Made by a program: the position numbers and the translations under genes | Source: Actinomycetota bacterium | Lineage (GTDB): Bacteria; Actinomycetota; Actinomycetes; Streptosporangiales; Streptosporangiaceae | Assembly (NCBI GenBank): GCA_019240215.1 | Contig: JAFAYQ010000048.1 | Span: 1 to 64,000, forward strand | Reading direction: 5' to 3' | Length of the DNA stretch: 64,000 bases | Notes under the pieces: generated by a model | What the model was told of the DNA's origin: nothing | Databases searched by the model: none | What the model saw: only the letters and a program-made list of their open reading frames with translations | In this document: positions 1-7,531 of the stretch, piece after piece | How the letters are laid out: every line of letters begins with the position of its first letter | How positions within the stretch are numbered: position 1 is the stretch's first letter

Positions 1-1
1 C

Positions 2-148
2 GGGCACCACAGAACACCAGCCCTCCATCGACCGCTTGACATCCATAGGGGCATCAAACGCGACTTCATCTGGCGCGGCACCATCGACGTCGCCGCCATC
101 AAAATCTGGCTCCGCCATCCAGTCAATGATCTAAAAGACACGCTCTAG
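2..148 (+). CDS. C-terminal fragment of an unrecognised protein, cut by the left edge
   Basis: An open frame enters from the left edge and runs 48 codons to a TAG at 146-148. It encodes a basic tail with the short motifs KRDFIWRG and KIWLRHP. The stretch is visibly AT-richer than everything that follows, and its codon use is less GC-biased, which suggests acquired DNA such as the end of a mobile-element gene. I do not recognise a family, and too little is present to decide whether it is intact upstream. Confidence 0.4.
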   Translation, partial: GHHRTPALHRPLDIHRGIKRDFIWRGTIDVAAIKIWLRHPVNDLKDTL

Positions 149-159
149 CCGGCCTGTCT

Positions 160-1053
160 TCAGCCGGCGGGCGGCCAGCCGCTGGTGTCCAGGCCCGGAT
201 AACGGACGGCCAGATCGGCCACCGTCTGCCGGGTCCAGTACGGGTGGCCGGGCGGCGGGAAGCCGAACAGCAGCAGCTGGCGGACGCTGGCCTGGGTCAC
301 GAACGGGGCCCAGTCGGGGTGGAACGAGCGGTCACCCCAGGCCTGACGGCCAGTCCAGGAGTTGTCGGCGTGCCGGTAGCTGACGTGGGCGCTGAACCGG
401 GCGGACCGCGGCGCGGTGATCTCGGTACCCCGGTGGAAGGTGTCGGTGCTGTAGGCCACGACCGTGCCCGCCGGTCCGGCCGCCGACCGTTCGTGCTGGT
501 AGAAGTCGGGCCGCTCGGTGCGCAGGTAGCCGTGCGGCAGGGCGGCCACGCCCGCCGTGACTGGCAGCGGGACCACGTGGGTGGGGCCGTGGTCTTCGGG
601 TACGTCGCTCAGCCAGATGAACAACTCCAGCCCGCGCCAGCGCCGGTCGCGGGACGGGACCAGCGGCGTGTGGTTGAGGTAGTCGCGGTGGTGCTCCTGC
701 TCGTAGCGAGCGGCGCCGCTGTACTTGGCCCACAGCTCGGAGGCGTAGACACGCAGGTCATCGGTCCCGAAGACGGCTGCGGCGAGCGCGATGAGCCGGT
801 CGTGGACGACCAGCCGGGACAGGGCGACGGTCGGGAACGGGAACGCGATGATCCCGCCGAACTCGTCGCCGCTGAACGGCTGGTGGGCCCGGTCGCCGGG
901 GGCCGCGTGGTAGTCGGCCGCGCTCGGGTAGACCGCGGCCAGGTCACGCTGGGCCGCCGCCAGCTCGGGCCCGTCGAGGTAGCCCGGCAGCACCACGAAG
1001 CCGTCACGCCGCCAGGCCGCGGCCGCCGCCGCCAGCTCGCCGGATCCGTCCAT
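160..1053 (-). CDS. Phytanoyl-CoA dioxygenase (PhyH) family Fe(II)/2-oxoglutarate oxygenase
   Basis: A protein of about 297 residues opening with the typical PhyH N-terminus (RRDGFVVLPGYLDGPEL). The iron triad is visible: HRD at about residues 122-124 and the distal histidine in DTFHRGTE at about 207, followed by the 2-oxoglutarate-binding arginine in SARFSAHVSYR. Family members hydroxylate lipids or natural-product intermediates in the cytoplasm; the substrate here cannot be read. The ATG at 1053 is preferred, with a GTG at 1071 also possible. It stands alone, downstream of the BI-1 gene on the same strand. Confidence 0.8.
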   Translation of the reverse strand: MDGSGELAAAAAAWRRDGFVVLPGYLDGPELAAAQRDLAAVYPSAADYHAAPGDRAHQPFSGDEFGGIIAFPFPTVALSRLVVHDRLIALAAAVFGTDDLRVYASELWAKYSGAARYEQEHHRDYLNHTPLVPSRDRRWRGLELFIWLSDVPEDHGPTHVVPLPVTAGVAALPHGYLRTERPDFYQHERSAAGPAGTVVAYSTDTFHRGTEITAPRSARFSAHVSYRHADNSWTGRQAWGDRSFHPDWAPFVTQASVRQLLLFGFPPPGHPYWTRQTVADLAVRYPGLDTSGWPPAG

Positions 1054-1101
1054 ACGGGCAGGCTCTCGCACCGAGCTGGGTGACGCCAGTCTTTTTCCGC
1101 G

Positions 1102-1767
1102 TCAGCGCTCGGAGCTGGAGAAGGAGAAGATCTCCAGGAAGAACAGGAACACGTTGAGGATGTCGAGGAAGATCGAGGCGGCCAGCAGCGGGGCCTGCGC
1201 GTGGTCGGTGTTGGTGCGCAGCCGCTGGAAGTCGAACAAGGTGAAGCCGGCGAAGATGACCAGGCCGAGGGCGGAGTAGGCCAGGTCGGCGCCGGGGATG
1301 TTGACAAACGTCAGCACCAGGCCGGCCACGATCAGCGCCACCAGCGCCCAGAAGCTGATCCGGGCGACCACGGTCAGGTCCCGCCGGGTCGCGTAGCCGG
1401 CCGCGCCGAAGCCGGCGATGAACAGCGCGGTCGCGCCGCCCGCCTCCCACAGGGCGCGCGGGTCCATGCTGCCGTAGTAGGCGACCGTGGGCGCCACCGC
1501 CAGCCCGATCAGCAGGCCGAACACGGCCAGCAGGCCGACCGTGGCCGGCACCGACCGGCGGGCGGTGAACCGCATCGCGATCAGGGCCGCGAAGGCGGCG
1601 ATGAACGCGACGATGCCGATCCCGCCGGTCAGCCGGTGCCCGGCCCAGGCGCCCAGCGCGAACAGGGCGGCGGTCAGGGCGACGTAGCCCATGGTCTGGG
1701 CGAACAGCGTGTGGGCCTGGCTGCGGTCAGCCGTGCCCATCTGCTGGTAGTTCAGGGTCTGGGTCAT
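1102..1767 (-). CDS. Bax inhibitor-1/YccA family integral membrane protein
   Basis: A 221-residue, almost wholly hydrophobic protein with about seven membrane segments after a short polar N-terminus (MTQTLNYQQMGTADRSQA). The organisation, the charged residues near the C-terminus (LFDFQRLRTNTD) and the ending (FLEIFSFSSSER) fit the bacterial BI-1/YccA/YbhL family, whose members act as calcium-leak or stress-related membrane proteins. It is transcribed away from the DUF4331 gene, and their 128-bp shared upstream region holds a strong dyad at 1813-1839. Confidence 0.85.
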   Translation of the reverse strand: MTQTLNYQQMGTADRSQAHTLFAQTMGYVALTAALFALGAWAGHRLTGGIGIVAFIAAFAALIAMRFTARRSVPATVGLLAVFGLLIGLAVAPTVAYYGSMDPRALWEAGGATALFIAGFGAAGYATRRDLTVVARISFWALVALIVAGLVLTFVNIPGADLAYSALGLVIFAGFTLFDFQRLRTNTDHAQAPLLAASIFLDILNVFLFFLEIFSFSSSER

Positions 1768-1812
1768 GTCATCACGATCCCCGCCCGGACGCCTGGCGCG
1801 GACCAGCGGAAG

Positions 1813-1839
1813 ACCCTGGTCTGCCCACTGGACCAGGGT
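1813..1839. promoter_or_regulatory. Perfect 9-bp inverted repeat in a divergent promoter region
   Basis: ACCCTGGTC and GACCAGGGT form perfect 9-bp arms around a 9-base spacer. The dyad lies 45 bp upstream of the BI-1 start and 56 bp upstream of the DUF4331 start, the position of an operator serving both genes. No regulator is adjacent, so the binding protein is unknown. Confidence 0.5.
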
Positions 1840-1895
1840 GGTGGCCCGGGTTGGTACGGGGGGCGATCGCTGCGCGCGAAGGTGATCGTGAGGAC

Positions 1896-2891
1896 ATGTC
1901 CAACCACTACAGCGCAGCCAACCTCCAATTCCCCGGCGATGACGCGCGCCTGGACTTCACCGACCTGTACGCGTTCGGCACGCCTGGCGAGCCGGGCCGG
2001 ACAACCTTGATCATGAACGTCAACCCCTACACGACCGGCATCAGCGCGATGCCACCGTTCCTGATGCGGGCCGACTACCACCCGGACGGGGTCTACCGGA
2101 TCAGCATCGACCGCGACGGGGACGCGCAGCCCGACGCCGCGTTCACGTTCACGTTCTCCGAGCGCCGGGGTGGCGCCCAGACCGCCACCGTGCGTTACGC
2201 CCTCGGCGACCTGGCCCGGCGGCCCGAGCCGGCTGGCGACGTACTGGTGGCGGACGCGCCCGTCAGCTTCGACGGCACCGTCCAGCCGGTGCCGGGCGGC
2301 CCGGTCCGGCTGTTCGCCGGTGTCCGCAGCGACCCGTTCTTCGCCGACGCCGACGGCGCCTTCCACGGGTTCAACTGGACCGGCCGGGACGCCTTCGCCA
2401 ACCGGAACATCCTCGCGGTCGTGCTCGAGGTGCCCGACGAGATGCTCAGTCCCGACCCCGAGATCGGGGTCTGGGTCACGGTCTGCGTGCGCCGCGACGG
2501 CGACCTGGTGCAGGTGGACCGGGGCGGGCACCCGACGATCAACCCGTTCGTCAACCCGAACGAGGTCAAGAACCGCTACGACGCCGGCCAGCCCGCCGAG
2601 GACCTGGCCACCTGGCTGGAGCCGTTCACGAAGACGCTCCAGCAGCACGGCGGCTACTCCGAGGAGGAGGCGCGGGCGGCGGCCCGGATCGTGCTGCCGG
2701 ACATCCTGCGCTACGACCGCCGTCAGCCCGCCCGCTACCCGAACGGCCGGGCGCTCGACGACGACGCCTTCAGCGCCCGCTTCGCCTGGCTGTCGAACGG
2801 GAAGATCGGCTCTCAGGGCCTCAAGCCGCACGACGACCTCACGGCCGGGTTCCCCTACCTCGGCCCACCCAACCGCTACCCGGCGGGCTGA
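1896..2891 (+). CDS. DUF4331 domain-containing protein
   Basis: A 331-residue protein starting MSNHYSAANLQFPGDD, the characteristic opening of the DUF4331 family, followed by the conserved LDFTDLYAF block, MNVNPY, and the later NPFVNPNEVKN region. Function is unknown; relatives occur in many actinomycetes as soluble or secreted beta-rich proteins, and no signal peptide is visible here. The ATG at 1896 is chosen because the protein begins at the family's conserved motif and a GTGAGG lies just upstream. It is followed six bases later by a DUF1622 gene, so the two are probably co-transcribed. Confidence 0.85.
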   Translation: MSNHYSAANLQFPGDDARLDFTDLYAFGTPGEPGRTTLIMNVNPYTTGISAMPPFLMRADYHPDGVYRISIDRDGDAQPDAAFTFTFSERRGGAQTATVRYALGDLARRPEPAGDVLVADAPVSFDGTVQPVPGGPVRLFAGVRSDPFFADADGAFHGFNWTGRDAFANRNILAVVLEVPDEMLSPDPEIGVWVTVCVRRDGDLVQVDRGGHPTINPFVNPNEVKNRYDAGQPAEDLATWLEPFTKTLQQHGGYSEEEARAAARIVLPDILRYDRRQPARYPNGRALDDDAFSARFAWLSNGKIGSQGLKPHDDLTAGFPYLGPPNRYPAG

Positions 2892-2897
2892 TCGCGG

Positions 2898-3254
2898 GTG
2901 ACCCGGCTGATGGATGACGTGGCCCAGGGCTTCGAGGTCCTGGGCGCCGTCATCCTGGTCGCCGGCGCGGTCTGGTCGCTGATCGTGGCGGTGGCGGCCG
3001 CCCGCCAGGCCCGGTCGGCGGCCCGCGCCTACGCGGTGGTGCGCCAGGCCTTCGGGGGCACCCTGCTGCTCGGCCTCGAGGTGCTGGTCGCCGCCGACCT
3101 GGTGCGCACGGTGGCGGTCGCCCCCACCCTCGACAACGTGCTGGTACTGGGGCTGATCGTGGTGATCAGGACGTTCCTCAGCTTCTCGCTGGAAACCGAG
3201 ATCGAAGGCATCGCCCCCTGGCGCAAGGCCCTGAAACGAAAGGCTTCCGGGTAA
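2898..3254 (+). CDS. DUF1622 family small membrane protein
   Basis: A 118-residue protein with three hydrophobic segments (about residues 14-35, 52-70 and 79-95) and a basic C-terminal tail, matching the DUF1622 family, including the conserved RTFLSFSLETEIEG block near the end. No reaction is known for the family. It starts at a GTG at 2898, six bases after the DUF4331 stop, and probably shares that transcript. Confidence 0.8.
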   Translation: MTRLMDDVAQGFEVLGAVILVAGAVWSLIVAVAAARQARSAARAYAVVRQAFGGTLLLGLEVLVAADLVRTVAVAPTLDNVLVLGLIVVIRTFLSFSLETEIEGIAPWRKALKRKASG

Positions 3255-3278
3255 CCAGGCCCGGACCCAGCCGACCGG

Positions 3279-4043
3279 CTACTGGCCGAACGGGGTCCAG
3301 TCGCCGTGGTCGGTCAGGCGGAGCCCGCCCGCCAGGCCCGCCTGGTCGAAGGCGCGGGCGAGGTCGTCGCGGCCCTCGCTGAAGTGGGCCCAGCCGTCGT
3401 AGTGGGCCGGGATCACCACGCCGGCCCCGATGATGGCGGCCGCGGCCGCCGCCCGGATGCTGTCCATGGTCAGCGGGCGGTCGCGGAACTTGCTGGCCAC
3501 CCGGGCAGCACCGGCGTGCAGGACGACCGCGTCGACGGCCGGGACCCGCTGGGCGATCTCGGCCACCGTCCGGATCGAGGCGTTGTCGCCGGTCAGGTAG
3601 ACGACCGGCAGCCCCGGCCCGGACAGCACGAAGCCGATGACCTCACAGTTGACGAAGCCGTCGGCGTCCCGTTCGCCGTCTTCGGGGCCGTGCACGGCCG
3701 GGACGGCGGTCACGGTCAGCTCGCCGCCGTCCGGCCTGGCCACGGTGTGGCTGGTCCACGGGGCGAGGCCGACGGCCGGGCCGCCCAGCCGCCCGGCCCC
3801 GCTGCCGGTGGTCAGCAGCAACGGCGCGGCCAGCGCCAGCGCCCGGCCGCTGGCGTCCAGGTTGTCGGGGTGGTTGTCGTGACTGACGAGCACCAGGTCG
3901 ACCGGGCCGAGCTGGCCGGCGTCAACGGCCGGGCCCTCGGTCTTGGTCAGGTAGCCGTGCGGGCCGGGGGCGTCGAAGGTGGGGTCGCTGACCACCCGCA
4001 GGCCGCCGAGGTCGAGGACGGTGGTCGGCCCGCCCACCACCAT
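3279..4043 (-). CDS. Metallo-beta-lactamase-fold hydrolase (UlaG-like)
   Basis: About 254 residues from the ATG at 4043. The metal-binding motif appears as LVSHDNHPDNLD (a HxxHxDN variant), followed by YLTGDN, VVLHAGAAR and VIPAHYDGWAHF, which supply the later ligands of UlaG/YycJ-like MBL-fold enzymes. The start VVGGPTTVLDLGGLRVVSDPTFD is the usual opening of this subgroup. An in-frame TTG at 4070 would abut the preceding MEDS stop exactly, but the ATG has a better upstream AGGA. The substrate is unknown; it appears to be co-transcribed behind the MEDS protein. Confidence 0.8.
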   Translation of the reverse strand: MVVGGPTTVLDLGGLRVVSDPTFDAPGPHGYLTKTEGPAVDAGQLGPVDLVLVSHDNHPDNLDASGRALALAAPLLLTTGSGAGRLGGPAVGLAPWTSHTVARPDGGELTVTAVPAVHGPEDGERDADGFVNCEVIGFVLSGPGLPVVYLTGDNASIRTVAEIAQRVPAVDAVVLHAGAARVASKFRDRPLTMDSIRAAAAAAIIGAGVVIPAHYDGWAHFSEGRDDLARAFDQAGLAGGLRLTDHGDWTPFGQ

Positions 4044-4070
4044 CGCGGCGCATTCCTGGCGGGCGATCAA

Positions 4071-4637
4071 CTAGGCGGCCTGGAAGTGGGGGTTGCTGAT
4101 GAGGATGCCGTTCACGTACACCCGCGGATGGGTCCGCAGCACGTACATGACCGTGTCGCCGTCGAACAGGTCGACGTCGTACAGGCAGAAGAAGAAGTGC
4201 GGATAGTTCTGGCCGATGCCGTTGAGCTCGGCCTCGGCCGCGAACCATTCGCCGATGTCGACGCCGTGGCGGACGATGAAGCTCTCGTCGCCGACGGCCC
4301 GGAAGCTGTCGTAGCCGTGGCCGGAGGCGGCCGCCATCCGGTCCTCCATGCCCCGGATGAACGTGTCCTTGGAGAAGTGGCCGCCGGGCATGTAGGCCTC
4401 GTCCTCGGTGAGGACGTTCAGCATCCCGTCCTTGGTCACCAGCTCGGACGGAACCCGGCGGTGGATCGCAGGCGGATCATCGACCATGCAGAAGACCTGG
4501 TTGCCCGCTTCCAGGCCGCGGGTGACGTAGTCCGCCACGATGTCGTCAAGCATGTTGCGGCTGCCGTTGTAGAACGCGCACACATGATCGCCGGGAGCGA
4601 ATGTGAAGCTGGGATCCTGGACTGCAGGAAATGTCAT
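4071..4637 (-). CDS. MEDS domain (DcmR-type sensory) protein
   Basis: A 188-residue stand-alone MEDS domain: FAPGDHVCAFYNG near the N-terminus, GLEAGNQVFCMVDDPP in the middle and LCLYDVDLFD-like and VLRTHPRVYVNGIL segments at the end. In methanogens and methylotrophs these domains sense small molecules and feed histidine kinases. Here the gene faces away from a histidine kinase at 4815, which supports a sensory or adaptor role. The ATG at 4637 is chosen because GGAGG sits six bases upstream. Confidence 0.8.
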   Translation of the reverse strand: MTFPAVQDPSFTFAPGDHVCAFYNGSRNMLDDIVADYVTRGLEAGNQVFCMVDDPPAIHRRVPSELVTKDGMLNVLTEDEAYMPGGHFSKDTFIRGMEDRMAAASGHGYDSFRAVGDESFIVRHGVDIGEWFAAEAELNGIGQNYPHFFFCLYDVDLFDGDTVMYVLRTHPRVYVNGILISNPHFQAA

Positions 4638-4718
4638 GTTTTGCCTCCGCCCGCGCAGCCGCAGTTTAACGTTCATGATCCAGAGTCCGCGGTGCTGACC
4701 GGCTGGTTGATCGTTCCA

Positions 4719-4736
4719 TCCGTCGTTTCAGACGGA
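4719..4736. promoter_or_regulatory. Dyad between the MEDS and histidine kinase genes
   Basis: TCCGTC-N6-GACGGA lies in the 177-bp region between the divergent MEDS and kinase starts, just before an AT-richer AATTCATAC stretch that could hold a -10 element. It could be the target of the linked NarL-type regulator, but nothing proves that. Confidence 0.35.
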
Positions 4737-4814
4737 ATTCATACACGGGCCTGGCCCTTGCGGCTGTTTTCGCCGCCAGGAGATACTTTCAGCGCCACGG
4801 CTGGGGAGGTGACC

Positions 4815-6317
4815 ATGGGCCTGCCAGCCAGCCCGGACGACGCAGGCCAGACCGCCGAGGAGCGGATCCAGGGAATCAACGCGGTCTTCGGGCTGCTGCT
4901 GATCCTCACCCAGGCGTCCACCCCCGACCGGGCCATGCAGCTGGTCACCACCGCGGTGCCCTCGATCGCGCCCAGGCACACGGCGGTGGCCTGGCATCCC
5001 GGGACCGCCGGAAGCTACTACCAGCAGGCGCCTGGCGCGGTGGCCGCCCAGCTCGGCCAGCTCACCGGGCCCGGCCCCATCGAGCTGGCCGGCGCCGCCT
5101 GGGCGTTCCCGCTGACCGCGGCGCTCGGCCGCACCCCGGTCTTCCTGATCACCAGCGGCCCCCGCGACCTGTCGGAGGAGGAGATCTTCCTGCTCTCGGT
5201 GCTGGCCCAGATGTGCGGCACGGTGGTGGCCAACCACGAGCTGCGGGCCGAGTCGGAGCTGCGGGCCCAGGCCGCCCGCGACCGGGACATCGCCCAGGCC
5301 CGGGCGACCGAGCTGACCGCCAGCGAGGCCCGCCAGCGGGCGGTCCTCGAGGCCGCCCTGGACGCGGTCGTCACCATCGACAGCGGCGCCCGGATCAGGT
5401 ATGTGAACAGCGCGTTCGAGCAGACCTTCGGCTACCGGGCGGCCGACGTCATCGGCCGCGACCTGGCCGAGGTGATCGTCCCGCCGGCGCTGCGGTCCGT
5501 CCACCGGGCTGGATTCGCCCACCACTTGGCGACCGGAGAGGCCCGCATCCTGGACCGGCGGATCGAGGTGTCGGCCGTGCGCGCGGACGGCACCGAGTTC
5601 CCGGCCGAGGTGACGGTCACCCGCACCGGGCTGCCCGGGGAACCGTCGTTCACCGGCTACGTGCGCGACATCACCGAGCGCCAGCACGCCCAGCAGGAGC
5701 TGATGGACTCGCGGGCCCGGCTGGTGGCGGCCTCCGACGCCGCCCGCCAGCAGGTCACCCGGGACCTGCACGACGGGGCGCAGCAGTGGTTCGTCACCAG
5801 CCTGATCAACCTGCAGCTGGCCGAGCAGAAATGGGACGCGGCGCCCGAGCGGGCCCGGGAACTGCTGGGCCTGGCCACCCGCGACGCCCGCAACGGGATC
5901 GCGGACCTGCGCGAGATCGCGGCCGGGCTGCTGCCGGCCATCCTCACCCAGCGCGGCCTGGCCGCCGCGATCAGCTCGCTCGCGGCCCGGCTGCCGGTCA
6001 CCATCCACCTCGACGTACCCGACCAGCGGCTACCGGCGGCGGTCGAGGTCAGCGTGTACTTTTTCTGTTCCGAGGGGCTCACCAACGTGGTCAAGCACGC
6101 CCACGCCGCCTCCGCCTGGGTCCAGGTCAGCACCGGCGAAGGCCAGTGCACGGCCGAGGTCCGCGACGACGGGACCGGCGGCGCCTGGCCCCGGGCGCAG
6201 TCGAGCGGGCTGACCGGCCTGCGCGACCGGATCGGCGCGCTGGGCGGGACCATGGAGATCCTCAGCCCAGAATCAGGGGGCACGACGCTGCGGGCCGTCA
6301 TCCCGCTTCCGGCCTGA
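4815..6317 (+). CDS. Sensor histidine kinase, GAF-like/PAS/HisKA_3
   Basis: A 500-residue soluble kinase. Residues about 15-150 resemble a GAF-like input domain, about 175-295 form a PAS domain (AALDAVVTIDSGARIRYVN; FTGYVRDITERQ), and His319 in TRDLHDGAQQ is the HisKA_3 phosphoacceptor. The HATPase has its N box at SEGLTNVVKHAH and G boxes at RDDGTGGA and GLTGLRDRIGALGG. No membrane segment is seen, so it senses in the cytoplasm, perhaps with the divergent MEDS protein. ATG 4815 follows a strong GGGGAGGT. Its cognate NarL regulator begins 38 bp downstream. Confidence 0.9.
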   Translation: MGLPASPDDAGQTAEERIQGINAVFGLLLILTQASTPDRAMQLVTTAVPSIAPRHTAVAWHPGTAGSYYQQAPGAVAAQLGQLTGPGPIELAGAAWAFPLTAALGRTPVFLITSGPRDLSEEEIFLLSVLAQMCGTVVANHELRAESELRAQAARDRDIAQARATELTASEARQRAVLEAALDAVVTIDSGARIRYVNSAFEQTFGYRAADVIGRDLAEVIVPPALRSVHRAGFAHHLATGEARILDRRIEVSAVRADGTEFPAEVTVTRTGLPGEPSFTGYVRDITERQHAQQELMDSRARLVAASDAARQQVTRDLHDGAQQWFVTSLINLQLAEQKWDAAPERARELLGLATRDARNGIADLREIAAGLLPAILTQRGLAAAISSLAARLPVTIHLDVPDQRLPAAVEVSVYFFCSEGLTNVVKHAHAASAWVQVSTGEGQCTAEVRDDGTGGAWPRAQSSGLTGLRDRIGALGGTMEILSPESGGTTLRAVIPLPA

Positions 6318-6355
6318 TACTTGGGCAATGACCAAGATCGCGCCATAGTTGGAGC

Positions 6356-7018
6356 GTGCACCCACCCGAGCAGATCCGTGTCCTCGTCGGCGAGGACCAG
6401 CCGTTCGTCCGGGAAGGGATCCTACGGGTGCTCGAGGAGGGCGGCTTCGACGTCGTCGGCACCGCCGCCGACGCGGTCGAGCTGACGCAGCTGGCGGCGG
6501 CGTACCGCCCGGACGTGATCGTCACCGACATTCAGATGCCGCCCGACCACGGTGACGACGGGCTGCGGGCGGCGCTTGCCATCCGCCAGGCCAACCCCGG
6601 GATCGGTGTGCTCGTGCTCTCGCAGTACCTGGAGGACTCCTACGCCTTCGCGCTGGTCGCCGACGGCGCCCAGGGGGTCGGTTATCTGCTCAAGGAGAAG
6701 ATCGGGGACCTGCGGGCGTTCACCGACGCGGTCCAGCGGGTAGCCGACGGCGGGTCGGTGCTCGACCCGGACGTGGTGGCCCGGCTGGTCGGCCGCCAGC
6801 GCAAGGCGGGGCCGCTCGACGACCTGACCCGGCGTGAGCGCGAGGTACTCAAGCTCATCGCCGAGGGCCGCTCCAACGCCGGTATCGCGGCCGAGCTGGT
6901 GGTCACCGTGGCCGCCGTCGAACGGCACGTGACCAGCATCTTTGACAAGCTCGGGCTGCGTCAGGGGCGGGACGCGCACCGCCGGGTGCTGGCGGTGCTC
7001 ACGTACCTGCAGGCGTGA
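6356..7018 (+). CDS. NarL/FixJ-family response regulator
   Basis: A 220-residue receiver plus LuxR-type HTH. The acidic pocket is E13/D14, the phosphoacceptor D58 (VIVTDIQMP) and the conserved lysine K113 (YLLKEK). The HTH spans about residues 152-215 (TRREREVLKLIAEGRS; AAVERHVTSIFDKLGL). It starts at GTG 6356 directly behind the HisKA_3 kinase and is surely its partner. Its last 20 bases overlap the 3' end of the receiver-only gene on the other strand. Confidence 0.93.
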   Translation: MHPPEQIRVLVGEDQPFVREGILRVLEEGGFDVVGTAADAVELTQLAAAYRPDVIVTDIQMPPDHGDDGLRAALAIRQANPGIGVLVLSQYLEDSYAFALVADGAQGVGYLLKEKIGDLRAFTDAVQRVADGGSVLDPDVVARLVGRQRKAGPLDDLTRREREVLKLIAEGRSNAGIAAELVVTVAAVERHVTSIFDKLGLRQGRDAHRRVLAVLTYLQA

Positions 7019-7364
7019 ACAGCGCCCCCAGGTCGGTGCCGGCCAGTTCCTCCTTGGGCACGAACGCGACCGCCGCGCAGTCGGCCAGCAGCCGCTCGGG
7101 CACGAACGTGACGCTGGCCGACGTCAGCACGATCCTGGCCTGCGGGCAGGCCAGGGCCAGGGCCGTCGCCATCGTGAACCCGTCCGGGCCCGGCAGGTTG
7201 ATGTCGAGCAGGATCCCGTCCGGGCACACCGTCGCCACCGCGTCCAGCGCCTGACCCCCGTCGGCCGCCTGGGCGAACAGGTCGAGGCCGCGCTCGGCCA
7301 GCAGGGCGCCCGCCACCGCGCGGAACTGCGGGCTGTCGTCGACGACCAGGACTCGGGGGGTCAC
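6999..7364 (-). CDS. Stand-alone receiver-domain protein
   Basis: From the GTG at 7364 this is a 121-residue CheY-like domain with no output domain: VLVVDD pocket (D9/D10), phosphoacceptor D54 (GILLDINLPGPDGF), TSAS switch and K104 (FVPKEEL). Such proteins act in phosphorelays or by protein-protein contact. A second in-frame GTG at 7397 would add 11 residues. It converges on the NarL regulator with a 20-bp 3' overlap and is divergent from the LuxR-type regulator at 7532. The adjacent kinase is a plausible phosphodonor (inference). Confidence 0.85.
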   Translation of the reverse strand: MTPRVLVVDDSPQFRAVAGALLAERGLDLFAQAADGGQALDAVATVCPDGILLDINLPGPDGFTMATALALACPQARIVLTSASVTFVPERLLADCAAVAFVPKEELAGTDLGALFTPAGT

Positions 7365-7401
7365 GGAGTCATCGTGATGGCCGCCGGGTGGCCCCACAAT
7401 C

Positions 7402-7449
7402 GGGTCAACCCCACAATCACGGCCTGCGCGCCAACTGTGGGGTTAACCC
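7402..7449. promoter_or_regulatory. Large inverted repeat upstream of the LuxR-type regulator
   Basis: GGGTCAACCCCACA (7402-7415) and TGTGGGGTTAACCC (7436-7449) are inverted copies with 13 of 14 matches around a 20-base spacer. A third partial copy, CCCCACAAT, is at 7392-7400. The array sits between the divergent receiver and LuxR-type genes and looks like a multi-site operator; it could also fold as a long-stem hairpin. Confidence 0.5.
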
Positions 7450-7531
7450 GAGCCCGGCCGCCGGAAACCCAGAGCCCGGCCCTGAAGGCCGCTCAATTGG
7501 CGGCGGTCGCCGCCCAGGCGAGGCTCGGCTC

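Noticed and set aside
3306-4814. In-frame upstream extension of the histidine kinase to 1003 residues
   Set aside because: The extension is antisense to the MBL-fold and MEDS genes, is Gly/Arg/Val-rich without domain motifs, and a strong ribosome-binding site precedes ATG 4815.
7388-7531. Longer LuxR-type protein from an upstream ATG
   Set aside because: It would translate the inverted-repeat array; conserved sequence begins just after ATG 7532.
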